In this document: positions 45,626 through 59,436 of the stretch, piece after piece
Layout: each line of letters begins with the position of its first letter
Numbering within the stretch: position 1 is the stretch's first letter
Assembly (NCBI GenBank): GCA_019671005.1
Contig: CM033752.1
Coordinates: 4,650,001 to 4,714,000 of the forward strand
Length of the DNA: 64,000 nt
Direction: 5' to 3'
Source: Hibiscus mutabilis
Taxonomy: Eukaryota; Streptophyta; Magnoliopsida; Malvales; Malvaceae
Program-made: the position numbers and the translations under genes
The notes under the pieces: model-generated
Database searches by the model: none
The model's input: only the letters and a program-made list of their open reading frames with translations
Told to the model about the DNA's origin: nothing

Positions 45626-47125
45626 GAGGGCCATGCTCGCGAGGTTGAGTGTGACGTGTGATAGAGGTTTGTTGGTTAAGTTGCAAGTGAAGCCATCTTT
45701 GTCGCAGTTGATTAAGGAAAAGCAACCTTATGATGAGGCGTTGATAACGCATGTTAAGGATATAAAGGATGGAAATCTTACGAATTTTCACTTTAATGGT
45801 GATGGGGTGTTGTGTTTTAAAGATCGAAAAGTGCTGCCAAGTGATGGTGAGTTGAGGCGAACTATTTTGACCAAGGCACATGCTAGTCCTTTTTCTATAC
45901 ATCCCGGTAGTACTAAGATGTATCGAGATCTAAAGAAAGAGTACTATTGGGTGGGTTTGAAAAAGGATGTGGCTGATTTTGTTGCTAGATGTATGGTATG
46001 TCAGCGTATGAAGGCTGAACAATAGTTTCCTTCAGGGTTGTTGCAACCGTTGAGGATTCCGAAGTGGAAATGAAAAAGGATCACCATGGATTTTGTGTTG
46101 GGGTTACCTTTGACACCGACTAAAATGGATTCCATTTGGGTTATTGTTGATCAACTTACGAAGTGTGCACATTTTCTGCCAGTGCATATGACATATACCT
46201 TGGATAAGTTGGCGGATCTTTATGTTGCTGAAATTGTGAGGTTGCACAGGGTGCTCAATTCGATTGTTTTAGATAGGGATCTGCAGTTTACAGCGAGGTT
46301 TTAGGAGTGTTTGCATCGAGCTTTGGGTACTCACTTGAATTTTAGTACTTCGTATCATCCTCAAATGGATGGTCAGTCTGAGCGTGTGATTTGGATTTTG
46401 GAGGATTTGTTGAAATGTTACATCATTGAGTTCCAAGGAATTTGGGAAAAGGAGTTGTATTTGGTAGAATTTGCGTACAATAATAGTTACCAGACAAGTA
46501 TAAATATTGCACCGTATGAAGCCCTGTATGGTAGGAAATGTCGTACGCCTTTGTGCTGGGCTGAGGCTGGGGAAAAGTATGTTTCCATGCATGATGTGTT
46601 GAAATACGCGGATGAAAAGTAAAGTTTATTTGTGATCGTTTGAAAGCGGCCTTGGATAGGAAGAAATCCTATGCAGATTTGAAGCGTAAACAACTTGCGT
46701 ACGCGGTTGATGAAAAAGTTTTCTTGAAAGTCTCACCTTGAAAGAAGGTGTTGTACTTTGGGCGTAAAGGAAAGTTGAGTCCAAGGTTTATTAGACCATA
46801 TAAGGTGTTGAAACTTATAGGTCATGTAGCTTATCGGTTGAGTTTTCCTCCTGAGTTGGAGAAGATTCATGATTTGTTTCATGTATCCATGTTGAGTAGG
46901 TATTATTCGGATCCAGCGCATATGGTGCTAATGGAGGATGTTGAGCTGCGACATGATTTGTCTTATGATGAGGAACTAGTGGAGATCCTTGACTTCAGTA
47001 GTAAATTTCTTCGCGGTAAGACGATTGAGCTTGTTAAGGTGTTATAGCAACATCGCGGTGTTGAGGAGGCCACGTGCGAGAGTAAGTCGAACATGATAGA
47101 GCAATTTTCGCACCTGTTTCCATAA
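45626..47125 (+). pseudogene. Element D integrase with chromodomain-like tail (decayed)
   Basis: The zinc-binding part reads HASPFSIHPGSTKMYRDL ... CMVCQ (H-H-C-C). The core has MDFVLGLP (Asp), VLDRDLQFTARF (Asp) and HPQMDGQSERVIW (Glu), so the DDE triad is present. FAYNNSYQTSINIAPYEAL and VFHVSMLxxY-type text (here LFHVSMLSRYYSDP) follow. The tail VKVL-stop-QHRGVEEATCE resembles a chromovirus chromodomain in which the aromatic Trp codons have become TAG and Cys. The end is TAA at 47123. Stops at 46023, 46071, 46303, 46620 and 47046 break it. The tail is the basis for placing D in the Tekay/Del lineage. Confidence 0.92.
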
Positions 47126-47150
47126 GGTAAATTTTAAGGATGAAATTTTT

Positions 47151-47164
47151 AAGAGGGGGAGAGT
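47151..47164 (+). other. Polypurine tract of element D
   Basis: AAGAGGGGGAGAGT directly precedes the 3' LTR start TGTAACGCTCC. Confidence 0.92.
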
Positions 47165-50100
47165 TGTAACGCTCCTATTTTGGGCCTAGGAGTTTTCTAT
47201 GTTGATTAGACGGTCCAATGGATCGAATTAGAAGATTCAAGCCAATTTCGGGATTAAATGGAAATAAATATTTTTGAGTGAGGAAAAATTATGGAAAATG
47301 TTCTAAAATTATTAAATAATATGCTAAAGGGTTTGGTGAAATCAATTTTACAAAAAGAGGTTTTAAATTTGGACATTTGGGTTAGTGACCAAAATGTAAA
47401 GATTGCAAAACTTTTTTCTAGTGACTATTTTGAAAAATGTAAAATATTAGAATCCTTAGGGAGATATTTTACCAAACTTTAATATCATATTTTCCTCTCA
47501 TTTAGGATTATTTTAAATGAGTTTTAATTGGGTAATTAAAAGGTGAATTAACAAAAAGGTAGTTATTTTCTTAAAACCAAAATTTGGCGTAACTTTGTCT
47601 CCCAAACTTTTCTCTCAAAGTTCTTCAGCCAAACACTCACTTTTTTTATCAAAAATCTAAGACAACGTTGTTGATTTCTTAAATTCTTGTGTCTTGATTG
47701 ATTTTCTAATCTTGCTTTTCAAAACCTCATTGAATCTCTTTGTTTTTCAAGATTAAAACATCCAATTGAGAGGGAAATCACCCATTAGAAGTAAGGTCTG
47801 TTCTTATCCTCTAATGAATGGTTATTTATTGAAATTCCCAAGTATTTGATCCTTGTTTAATGTTTTCTAACTTGATTTAATGATTTAATTATGGAAAATT
47901 GATTTAATCAAGGTTTAATTGATGAGATTGATGGATTTTCGTATAGACTCTATTTTGCCGAGTTCTTGATTGATTTTAATCATAATTTTGATGTTTAATA
48001 ATGTTTATAAGTGAGCTTTAACATTGGAATCCCAAAACTAAGTGAATCTCTAATTTTCTAGGTTGTTAGTTGTGAGTTTTGAGGAGTTGTGGATGTTTAA
48101 TGAATGCTGGAGGTATAAGGATGATGTTATTGTGTTTTTTAGATGTTAATTGAGGTTAATCGATGGGTTAAAATGTTAGGTTTTGGCTAGGTTAAGTTTG
48201 GAAGATGCTTGATGTTGATTTCGGTTGTTGTGGAGTGAAATTGGGTAGAGTTTGTTGAGGATTTATGTGAATTGATGTTGCAGGGCTATTGAATGCATTT
48301 TGATGCATGGAATCCTCTGTCTCTGTATGGATAAAATAGGGGAAGTTGAACCTCAATCTTGAACGAACGTCTCGAATGCTTTGGAGGTGTGTTTACCGTA
48401 TTGGCAAGCGAAACTTTTCATGTCAGTGAGTGAGAACGTTATTTACAACTTTTTAAAGGTTTGAAAGTTGTGTTTGGGATTTTAGATCAAGCTTGAAATG
48501 CTGGTCTAAGCTCGAAAGTAAGTAAAGGATGAATTCTCTCTCGAACTCGGTTTGCCAATTGGTTTTAATACACTTGTTTTGATTACTTGATTACTCACTG
48601 TATATGCATCGTTTGAACATGGTTTAATGTTGGAAAATGGTTATATGATGATGTTGATGCATTTGGAAGTAACACATGCTTTGATAATGTTTTAGAACAT
48701 TGGTAATGCTTGGTTGAAAGCATTGGATAAGTGGTTTTAATTGATGCATATGAAAACAGTGAGTTAATGTTAATGAAATGCACTATTTTGGCAAGTGATG
48801 TGGTTTAAAATGCTATCGGATATTGTTGGCCGGCCATAGAATTGAGAGTGTCACTATAAAAAGTCACCTTGGATGTTGAGGGGTTTTGATCTGATGTACC
48901 GAAAACTCCATCCAAGTACCCTAACGGTCGAGGGGTTTTGATTATGTACCGAAGACACCCGTTAGTGGGTTATGCATCTAACCGATGTTTGGGTTGTGAT
49001 TGTACCCGGTTGTAATAGTATCTTTAATTCTAGTTGAGATGGCATGAAGTGTTGGGAACACTTGTTGAATGTTGAATCTGTGTATCCAATGTTGTATTTT
49101 GAAAAGTGGAACTTGGTTAATGATCACTTGTAAGACAATATAATTGATGATATATTATGAGATAGATTATGTTGTTTAATGTTGGTTTAAACATGTTTTA
49201 CGCTTTAAGCCTTGCATTGGAAGTATGCATGGGAAAGCTTAAATTGAGGGAAACAAATGTAATTTTGCTGTTAATACACGAATCATGTTGCATATGGTTT
49301 AATATGCATTGGAAATGTTAAATGCATGGTTCGATAAGGCATGATGTTGAAATGATGACTAAAAGGTGTTTTTGAAAGTGGTTTTTCAAAAGGATTGTTA
49401 TATGGTTTTTAAATGCATTGATGGTGTTTTGTTTTAGAGCATTCCTCACTAAACCTAGTATTCTTACGCTCTCATTTTCCATTAATGCAGAGAATTAAAG
49501 GTTGGAGGCAGCAAGCAAGTGAAGGGAAATCCAAGGACTTGTGTTTACAAAAGTATGATTTCAATTTAGACTTGTGGTAATAAAGGCAATGTGGTCATTT
49601 GTTGTTTGGGAAGGTTGTTTCCTAAACTCCCTATTTTTGCAAGCTTTATATGTTGGTTTGGACTTGTAAGAGGTTTAAAGTGCTTGATATGTGTTTGGAT
49701 TTGTGTTTTGAATGTTGAGTATGAAGCATGCCTCTAGATGATGTGGATGGTTGTGTTAGGCTTGCTAGAATTGTTTAAAATGTTGGTATGTTGATGTCAA
49801 GCATGCTTATGATGTTATATGATGTTTAGAGATGTTTAAAGTTGATTGAAGTGATCCAGTCATATGTTGGACCTAGAGGTCATTATAGGCCTTCGCGTAC
49901 CAATACGAGTACCCAGAGATCGGTATGCAGGGTTTGAAATGGCTCCGTTTTAAGTGTGAAATACAAACGGGTACCGGTACGGTTAGCTGAGTATCGGTAC
50001 ACCTCTTGAGTTTTGTACAACGAAATCGGTACACGGGTTTTCATACCGATTTACCCCCTGTATTTTTAAAGAGCCATACCAATACGTGGGGTACCGTATC

Positions 50101-50704
50101 GGTCCTCGAATTGGTCACTGGAATTTTGGGATTTGAGAAATCACAAGGGGGATCAGTACGAGGTCAAGACCGTATCTGTACGGGCGGGTCAACACACTGT
50201 ATCGATACGGTCGTTCGTGTATCGGTACATGTAGCTGTTATGGTCGTTAGGCCGTATCGGTACAGGCTTGCCCGTATCGGTACACCCTGTTGTTTTGTGC
50301 AATTCAGCCTGTTAATGTTTGGAAAATGTGCAATCTAGTCCTTGAATGTTATGTATGTAATTTTGATGAGCTCGGATGATCGTTTTAATATGAAATTTAA
50401 CTTTGAGCCTAAAATTGGACTAATGAAGGATTGGTAAACTTAATTTTAATTAAGTTCCTTTTAATTTTGGAAATTACATTTTGGTCCCCCAAGGTGCGTG
50501 TTTGAGCAATTGAACCCTGTTTTGTACTTTGTTTTCAATGTAAAGTTCCCGCTGAAGAATGTTCAACTTAGGAATTAAATTGATACATTTAGACAAGATA
50601 AAAGAAAAAATGGGTCGTTTAGGTTATTAGCTCGGGTTTGCTTCGAAAAACCTAATGTGATCCTTTTAGCTTAATTTTGGCTAGGCCGGGTTAATAGGGT
50701 TACA
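47165..50704 (+). mobile_element. 3' LTR of element D (full length)
   Basis: It is 3540 bases, TGTAACGCTCC to AATAGGGTTACA. It is similar to the 5' LTR except for the 1.26 kb deletion there. The right flank GAAAC (50705-50709) pairs with GAAAT (40044-40048) as a 5-base target duplication with one later C-to-T change. It contains the GTAYCGRTAC cluster at 49895-50290. Nothing coding is seen inside. Confidence 0.93.
49895..50290. repeat. GTAYCGRTAC cluster (element D 3' LTR)
   Basis: It is the counterpart of 41515-41915, including GGGTACCGGTACGG, GAGTATCGGTACAC, CTGTATCGATACGG, GTGTATCGGTACATG and CCCGTATCGGTACAC. Confidence 0.9.
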
Positions 50705-50709
50705 GAAAC

Positions 50710-53616
50710 CAGTATAAGTTTTTTTCGAGGCAAATCGATACGGTGGCTAGGCTTACCGTTACCCTTTGCAAATTCTCATGATTTTGAGCCTCTCCAGACC
50801 CCGCATACCAACACCTAGGGACCCGTACCAGCAGACGAAGGCCTGTAATAACCTATTGGTCCAGCATATGACACGTTTGCACATTCTAAACACAACCAAC
50901 ACTTACCTAAACGTCATACATCATCATAGGCATACTAAATGCAAGTATACCAGCATTTACAACGAATCAAACAAGCATAGATCAAACGTCCACAATATCT
51001 ATTGGCATGCATCCTAATCAACATTCAAAACATAAATCCAAGCACACATCAAGCACTTTAAGCCTCATAAATGTCCACAACAACATTTAAAACTTGAACA
51101 AACACAGAGTTTAGCAAACATCCCTCCCAAACATCAATTGACCATATTGTCTTTATTACTACAAGTCTAAATCGAAATCATACTTTCGAGGTACAAGTCT
51201 TTGGATTCCTCCTTGCTTACTCGCTGCCTCCAACACTTCAATTCCCTACATTGATGGAAAAAGAGAGCGTAAGCACACTAGGCTTAGAGATGAGTGCTCT
51301 AAAACAAACCACCACCAATGCATTTAAAACCGTTAGACAATCCATTTTGAAAACTACTTTTAAAACACCTTTCAAATCATCAACACAACATCATGCCTTG
51401 TAAAACCATGCACTTAACATTTCCAAAACATGCATATTAAGCCATGTGCAACATGTACCATGGATTAACAGCAAAGTCCCATTTGTTACACTCAATTTAA
51501 GCTTTCCCATACATAACTATCAAATGCAAGGCTTAAAGAGTAAATCATGTATAAACCATCATTATACAACATAATCCATCCCATGATACATCATCAATTA
51601 TATTGGCTTACAAGTGATCATTAACCAAGTTCCACTTTACAAAATACAACATCGGATACATGGATTCAACAAGTTTCCTTTCAACACTTCCCATATCTCA
51701 ACCAAAAACCCTCTAAAGGTCAACCAACGGGAGTTTTCAGTACACATAAACCCTCCACCATTGTGGTACCCATAGTGGAGTTTTCAATACACGTAAACCC
51801 CTCAACACCACTCATCGGTTAGATGTACTATCCACTAACGAGAGTCTTCGGTACCATATAACCCCCCAACTGTTAGGGTACTTGGATGGAGTATTCCGTA
51901 CACATAAACCCCTCAACATCCAAGGCGACTTTTTATAGTGCACTATCAATCCTATGGTCGTCAAACTATATCCAATAACATTTTAAACCATATCACTTGC
52001 CAATATAATCCATTTCCTTAATATTCACTCACTATTTTCATATGCATCAATCAAAACCATTTATCAGTGCATTCAACCATTCATTAACAAAAGTTCAAAA
52101 ATATTATCAAAAATATGCATTACTTCCAAATGCATCATCATCATTATATAACCATTTTCTAGCATTAAACCATGCTCAAGTCATGCATATACAGTGAGAA
52201 ATCCAATTATCAAAACAAGTGCATCAAAACCAACTGCCAAACTGAGATCGAGAGAGAAATCATCCTTTACTTACTTTCGAGCTTAGACTAGTGTTTCAAG
52301 TTTAATCTAAACCCCCAAACACAACTTTCAAACCTTTGAAAAGCTGTAAACCACGTTCTCAGTCACCGACTACGTAAAACTTTGATCGCCGATGCTAATC
52401 CAAGCCTCCATAGCTTCCGATACCTCACCTCAAGCTTGAGGATCACCCTTCCCTGCTTTAACCACGCAAAAATAGAGGATTCAATCCATCAAAATGCATT
52501 CAACAACCCAGCAACATCAATACACACAAATCCTCATCAAATTCTACCTAATTTCACTCCACAACAACTGAAAACAACATCAAACACCTTCCAAACTTAA
52601 CCCAGCCAAAACCTAATGTTTTAATCCATCAATTAACATCCAAAAACACATTAATTTCATCTTTATACCTCCAGCATTCATTAAACATCCAAAACTCCTT
52701 AAAAATCATAACTAACAACCTAGAAAAATAGAGATTCACCTAGTTTCGGGATTCCAATGTTAAAATCAACTTATTAACATTATAAAACATCAAAATCATG
52801 TTCAAATCAAATAAAGAACCCAACAAAATAGATCTATAACGAAGATCAATCAAAGGTGTCAATTAAAATTTGATTTAACCATTTTTTTCATAATTAAATC
52901 ATTAAAACTCATTAGAAATCATATATAAAGGATCAATAACTTGGGAATTTCAGTAAAGAACCTTATATTAGAGGAGAAGAATGAAGTTCACCTCTAACCT
53001 TGGCTTTCCCCTTAATTGGATGAGTTTTCTTGAGAAAACAAGATCAAATCAAATAGGTTTTGTTAGGAAATCATTAAGAATTCATTTGGAAATAAAAGAA
53101 TGTTGAAATCAAGTAGTTACCTGAGAAAATTGTAGTAGAAAAGAGTGTTTGGCTGGAGAGAATTTGAGAGAAAATCTTTTAGAGAAAAGATAGATACGTA
53201 AAGTTTACATTTGAAATTTAATTATAAAATTAATTCTCCAAGACTATTTATATCATTTTAAAACATTTTAAAATATCCAATTAAAGAGAAAAGTTTGATA
53301 TTATACTTTGGCCAAATAGCTCCTTAAAGATTCTAGATTTTGACCCTTTTATAAAACAGTCCTAAAAACAGTTTTAAAACTTTACATTTTGATCACTGAT
53401 CCAAAATGCCACTTTTTGAAACTTCTTTTTGTAAAATTTATTTCACCATAATCATCTACATAATAATTAATGATTTTAGGATATTTTTCCATATTTTTTC
53501 TCACTCAAAAATATTTATTTCAAATTAATCCCAAAACTAACTCGAATCCTCTAATTCGGCCCACCAGACCGTCTAATCAAACTAGAAAATTCTTAGGCCT
53601 AAAACCAGGGTGTTAC
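50710..53616 (-). mobile_element. 3' LTR of element E, right part
   Basis: It continues the LTR cut at 40048 and ends CCAGGGTGTTACA at 53616, the complement of the LTR start. Parts 39417-40048 and 50710-53616 together are about 3.54 kb, as in the other LTRs of this family. The stem-loop TAAGC-ACACTAG-GCTTA is at 51270-51286. A 60-base-scale repeat (AACCCCTCAACACC-like) is at 51720-51920. The open frames are not recognisable proteins. Confidence 0.88.
51270..51286. repeat. LTR stem-loop (element E 3' LTR)
   Basis: TAAGC-ACACTAG-GCTTA, the complement of the element D hairpin and intact here. Confidence 0.55.
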
Positions 53617-53642
53617 AGCTCTCCCATACTTAAGAAATTTTG

Positions 53643-56600
53643 TCATTGAAATTTACCTGATGGAAACAGATATGGAAATCGCTCTATCATGTCCGACTTA
53701 CTCTCCCACGTGGGCTTCTCAACACCGCGATGTAGCCACAACACCTTAACAAGCTCAATCATCTTGCCAAGAAGAACTTTACTACTGGAGTCAAGGATAT
53801 CCACCGGTTCCTCATCATAAGATAAATCCGATCACAACTTAACATCCTCCACTAGCATCACATGTAACGGATCCGAATGATACCTCCGCAACATAGATAC
53901 ATAAAACACATCATGAACCTTCTCCAACTCAGGAGGCAAACTCAACCGGTAAGCCACAGAACTTACGCGTTCCAACACCTCATTCGGTCCAATAAACCTC
54001 GAAATAAAATTTCCTTTATGCCCAAAACGCATCACCTTCTTCCAAGATGAGACCTTCAAGAAAACCTTTTCACCAACTGCATACTCAACTTCTCTATGCA
54101 TCGAATCCGCGTAGGATTTTTGCCTATCTGAGGCTGCATTCAAACGATCACAAATAAGCTTCACCTTTTTATCCATATCTTTCAGCACATCAGGTATGGA
54201 AACATAATTTTCCCTAGCCTTAACCCAACACAAAGGCGTATACACTTTCTAACATACAAGGCTTCATACGGTGCCATCTTTATACTTGCTTGATAACTAT
54301 TATTGTACGTAAACTTCACCAAAGGAAACTGTCTTTCCCAAGTTTCTTGGAACTCAATGATTCAACACCTCAACATATCCTCCAAGATCTAAATCACACG
54401 TTCAGACTGACCATCCGTCTGAGGATGATACGAAGTACTAAAATTCAAGTGAGTACCCAAAGCTCAATGCAAACACTATCAAAACCTTGATGTAAATCGT
54501 GGATCCCTATCCGAAACAATTGACTTGGGTACCCTGTACAACCTTACAATTTTAGCAACATAAAGATTTGCCAACTTATCCAAGGTATATATGTCGTATG
54601 CACTGGCAAAAAATGTGCACACTTCGTAAACCAATCTACAATCACCCAAATAGAATCCTTTTTAGTTGGTGTTAAAGGTAACCTCGACACGAAATCCATG
54701 ATGATCCTCTCACATTTCCATTTTGAAATCTTTAAGAATTGCAACAACTCGAAAAAAAACTGATGCTCAGCCTTCACAAGCTGACACACCATACACCTAG
54801 CAACAAATTTAGCCACGTCCTTTTTTAAACCCACCCAGCAATACTCTTCCTTTAGATCTCGATGCATCTTAGTACTACCAGGATGCGTAAAAAAAGGACT
54901 AGCATGAGCCTCGGTCAAAATAGTTTACCTCAACTCAACATCACTAGGCACCACTATCCAATCCTTGAAACATAACACCCTATCACCATTAAAGTGAAAA
55001 TCTGTAAGATTTCCATCCATAATATCTTTAACATGCGGTACCAATGCCTCATCATAAGGTTGTTTTTCCTTAATCAACTGCAACAAAGATGGCTTTACTT
55101 GCAACTCGGCCAACAAACCTCCATCATGCGTCACACTCAACCTCTTTTCTACTCAACTCCACAACCTTTTTTCTACTCAAACCATCAGCCACAACATTTT
55201 CCTTGCTCAGGTGATACTCGATTGTCAAATCATAATCCTTGAGCAACTCAAACCATCTATGTTGCATAAGATTCAAATCCTTTTACGACATCAAATACTT
55301 CAAATTTTTATGATCTGTGTACACACTAAACTTCTCACCATAAAGATAATGCCTCCAAATCTTCAACGCAAATACTACAGCGGTAAGCTTTAGATCATGT
55401 GTGGGATAATTACGCCCGTGCACCTTCAACTACCTAGATGCATAAGCTACAACTTTCCCATCTTGTATCAACACACACCCTAAACCAACGTAGGATGTGT
55501 CGCTATAAAACACAAACTCTTTTTCTGACTCATGTTGAATCAAGATTGGAGCTTGTGTCAAAGCTTCCTTCAACTTCTCAAAAGCTTGTTGTCTAGCCTC
55601 TGTTCATTTAAAACATACATCCTTTTGTAACAACTTGGTCAACGGAGCAACAACCCTTGAGAACTCATCCACAAAGTGACGACAATAACCTGCCAACCCT
55701 AAGAAACTATGGATCTTCATCACCGACTTATGTTGCTTCCAATTTACAACCACCTCAATCTTTTACGGATCTACTCGGATACCTTCCGCTGAAACAACAT
55801 GACCAAGAAAAACCACTTCTTTAATCCAAAACTCAGACTTGCTCAAATTGGCATAAAGCTGATTATCCAACAAGGTTTGTAATACAACATGCAGGTGTCG
55901 ATCATGATCCTCCTCGATACGAGAGTACACGAGAATGTCGTCAATGAACACTACTACGAATTGATCCAAATATTCATGGAACACCCATATTCATCATGTC
56001 TATGAATACTACAGGCACATTCGTCAACTCAAACGGCATCACCAAAAACTTATAAATCTCGTACCTCATACAAAAAGCAGTCTTCAACATGTCCTTATTC
56101 TTAACCATCAACTGATAGTATCCTAATCTCAAATAAATCTTGGAAAACACCATAGCACCTCAGAATTGATCGAACAAATCATTAATTCACGATAAAGGAT
56201 ACTTATTCTTAATCGTCAACTTGTTCAGTTACTGATAATCAATGCACATCCTCAAAGTGCCATCTTTTTTTTCACAAACAATACTGTTGCTCCCCACGGT
56301 GACACACTGGGTCGGATAAAACCACGGCCCAACAACTCTTGAAGTTGCGTCTTCAACTCTTTCAATGCCATGCAATACAGTGCAATCGACATCAGAGCTG
56401 TATCAGCATACGTCTCAATACAAAAATCTACCTCCCTATTTGGAGACTACCCATGCAACTCCTCCAAAAATACCCCCAGAAAATCACAAATGGTACAGAT
56501 ATCTTTAGTCCTCACTTCTTCTATATTTGGGTTTATAACATAAGCCAGATATGTTTAGCACTCACACTTCAACAACTTCTGCGCTTCCAAAGCTGAAACC

Positions 56601-57108
56601 ATAGCTCGGTCAACCAATCTATACCTAAGATCACATCAAAGCCATGAAACAATAGCTCTATCAAATCAGCCGTAAACACATGACCTTGAACCATCAAATA
56701 ACATATCTTATACAGCCTCTTCATAACAACAGTCTCTCCAAAAGAACTTTTTAATTGTATACCCACATTTAACATTTCTACCAGTACATCAAACAAATGT
56801 GCATGCTCATGGAAAATATATGAATGAGTAGAACCAGAATCCATCAGAGAAAGTAATAACATAGACTGTAAGGTAAAAGTACCTACTATCACATCAGTGT
56901 CATTCTTCCCCCCATGATGCACATAGATCCTCGCGAGTCCACCACCCTTGGGTTGAACCACCAGTGTATGTGTAACAGTCTTCTGTCTTTCCTCTATTCG
57001 CTAGACATTACCTCGACCATGCCCACAGCCTCTCTGTGGTGCAACAACATGTGCAGGTACCTGCCTACCCCTAGCCAACAACGGAAAATCACACCTTATA
57101 TGATCCCC
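53643..57108 (-). pseudogene. Element E protease-polymerase-integrase (decayed)
   Basis: Reading right to left: protease with intact DSGSTHSYIF and GFDVILGIDWL (56961-56569); reverse transcriptase with VVVFIDDILVYSR and the following DHDRHLHVVLQTLLDNQLYA (55984-55763); RNase H in broken text to about 55140; integrase with the HASPFFTHPGSTKMHRDL ... CMVCQ zinc part (54918-54770) and MDFVSRLPLTPTKKDSIW; C-terminal VFYVSMLRRYHSDP (54245-53832). The chromodomain-like tail ELVKVLWLHRGVEKPTWES keeps its aromatic residues and ends with TGA at 53643. Many stops and shifts separate the parts. It is related to element D, and the gag lies beyond the solo LTR at 57109-60705. Confidence 0.92.
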
Positions 57109-59420
57109 TGTAACACCCCAGTTTTGGGCTTAGATGTTTGAAGGTTGGTTCGAAGGTCCGGTGGACCGGTATTAGAGATTCGAGTCAGTTTTGAGATTAA
57201 ATTGGAAAAAATATTTTTGAAGGTGATAAAATTGTGGAAAAATATTATAAAATAATTATTAAATATATTAATGATTGTGGTGAAATCAATTTTGGAAAAC
57301 GAGTTTTGGAAATTAGACATTTTGGACTAGTGACCAAAATGCAAACTTTGAAAACTATTTTTAGTGGTTGTTTTCTAAAGAGTCAAAACTTTGAATCTTT
57401 AAGGAGATAATTGCCCAAAAGTCTAATATCAGACTTTATTCCTTAATTGGATATTTTTAAAGTGTTTTGGAAAATAAAAATAGGTTGGGGAGAATTAATT
57501 TGTAATTAAAAGCTTTAAAACAAAAATCACGTAACTAACTTTCTCAAATGTTTTCTCTCCAAAATTTCTCCAGCCAAACATCAATTTCATCTTCTAAATC
57601 TTCAGGTAAATCTTTCTCTTCTTAAAGCTTATGTTTGCAAATGATTTCTTCTTGTTAGTTTTCCAAAACCTTATTGTTTTAACTTTGTTTTCTCATGTAA
57701 ATCATCCAATTAAGGGAGAAAGCATCTATTAGAGGTAAGGTTAATTCTCCTCCTCTAATAAAAGGTTCTTTACTAAAATTCCCAAGTTGTTGACTCTTTA
57801 CAATTGTTTTCTAATGAGTTTTGATTGTTTAATTAAGGAAAATTGGTTTAATTGTGTTTTGATTGATGAAATTGGTGGATCTTCGTACTTGTTCTGTTTT
57901 GCTGGGTTTATGATCAGATTAAATCATAATTTTGATGTTTAATTGAGTTAATAACTTGGTTTTAATGTTGTAATCCCGAAATAAATCGAATCTCTAATGT
58001 TTAATGTTGTTAATCAAGGGTTTGGGGTGATAGTTAAGTTTAGTCATTTCTGGAAGTAAAAGGATGTTGTTAAAGAGTTTTTAGATGTTAATTGATGAGG
58101 TTTGATGGATTGAATCGTTATATTATGGCCGAGTTAAGTTTTGGAAGTGGTTGTTGATGTTTTCGATAAGTTTCAGATGGTTTGTGAGTGGGCAACTTGA
58201 GAGTTGCGGGTAATTGCTTGTAGGCAATGGTTTGAATGCATAATGATGCATTTATCCTCTGGTTTATGTGGTTAAAACATGGGATAATCAAGGTGATGAA
58301 GCTTGACGTTGATTGTTGCTTGTTGCTTGCCGGAAGCTCGTTTCGCGTTGGTGACCAAGGCAAGGTGTATCGGTGAGTGGAAACTGGTTTAAATGCCTTT
58401 TAGAGGTTCAATAAGGTTGTTGGGAGTTTAGGGTAAGCGTGAAACACTTACCTAAGCTCGGAAGTAAGTTTCCCTTATTTTGCTCTTGAATATCGGTTCG
58501 GATATGAGCATGTGTAATTCCTGTTTTGGTCGTAAACATGGTTGGATTTACTTGCTGGAAATGCATGATTTTAAGTACATATGCAGGGGTTTAAAAGTAT
58601 AAGAAATGCTAGTGAGCATTGGTTTTCATTCCGGTAGGGAATGGTGTTATTGCTTTGGCAATGTAATTTTCATATATGGTGATTTTGTTTAATGCATTGT
58701 AAACAATGAGTAAATGGTTTTGGAAATGATATATTGACTATGTGACATGATGAGAAAACATTCGGATATAGTTGCCATGCCATAGGATGAAGTGAACTAT
58801 AATATGCTAAAAATCGATCGTGGTTAAGAGTCCTTGAGGTAAGCAGTCGGCTACTCGAATTACAATATTGTCACTTGGGTTGAGCGGCCAGTTCCCCTTG
58901 TTGATGTTACGCTTGCGGTCGGCAAGGGTGTTATATCTTGTGGTCGGCAAGGGTGTTATATTATGCGGTTGGCATGGTGTGGGTTATGGTAGTGGTCGAC
59001 TACCATGAGAGATATGTGTACCCGAATTGTAAGGTTAACGGTCGGTTAACTAAGGATTAACGGTCGGCTAAACGAGGATAGTGGTCGACTATTCAAGAAT
59101 AGAGGTCGTCTATCCGGGGTCACTATAAATGCCAATGTATGTGAAAGTTCATGTGTTGAACCTACTTTAATTCTTGAGATTTAAGATGGTTTTGAATTTA
59201 ATGCTTTGGATTTTAAGCATGGTTTTTAATTTAATGCTTTGGATTTTAAGTGTGGTTTTGTATTTAATGCTTTGGGATTTAAGCATGTGGTTTGAATGTT
59301 TTGCATATGGTCGATATGCATGTTTTGAAATGGAATTGCTTACGTCGTAAGCATGGTTTGAAAACAAGTGTTTAGTTTTCAAAGGGTTATATTGCATCAT
59401 TGCTTTAAGAGCATCCTTAC

Positions 59421-59436
59421 TAAGCATGTGTGCTTA
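59421..59436. repeat. LTR stem-loop (element F version)
   Basis: TAAGCA-TGTG-TGCTTA is a perfect 6-base stem with a 4-base loop. The flanking ACTAAGC ... TTACGCTCTC island is shared with elements D and E. Confidence 0.6.

Noticed and set aside
44591..46693. Minus-strand frames of 60-136 codons within element D
   Set aside because: They are antisense shadows of reverse transcriptase, RNase H and integrase.
40049..50704. Endogenous pararetrovirus (caulimovirus)
   Set aside because: LTRs, a tRNA-Met primer site, a polypurine tract and a DDE integrase are present, which is a Ty3/gypsy retrotransposon; no movement-protein text was seen.
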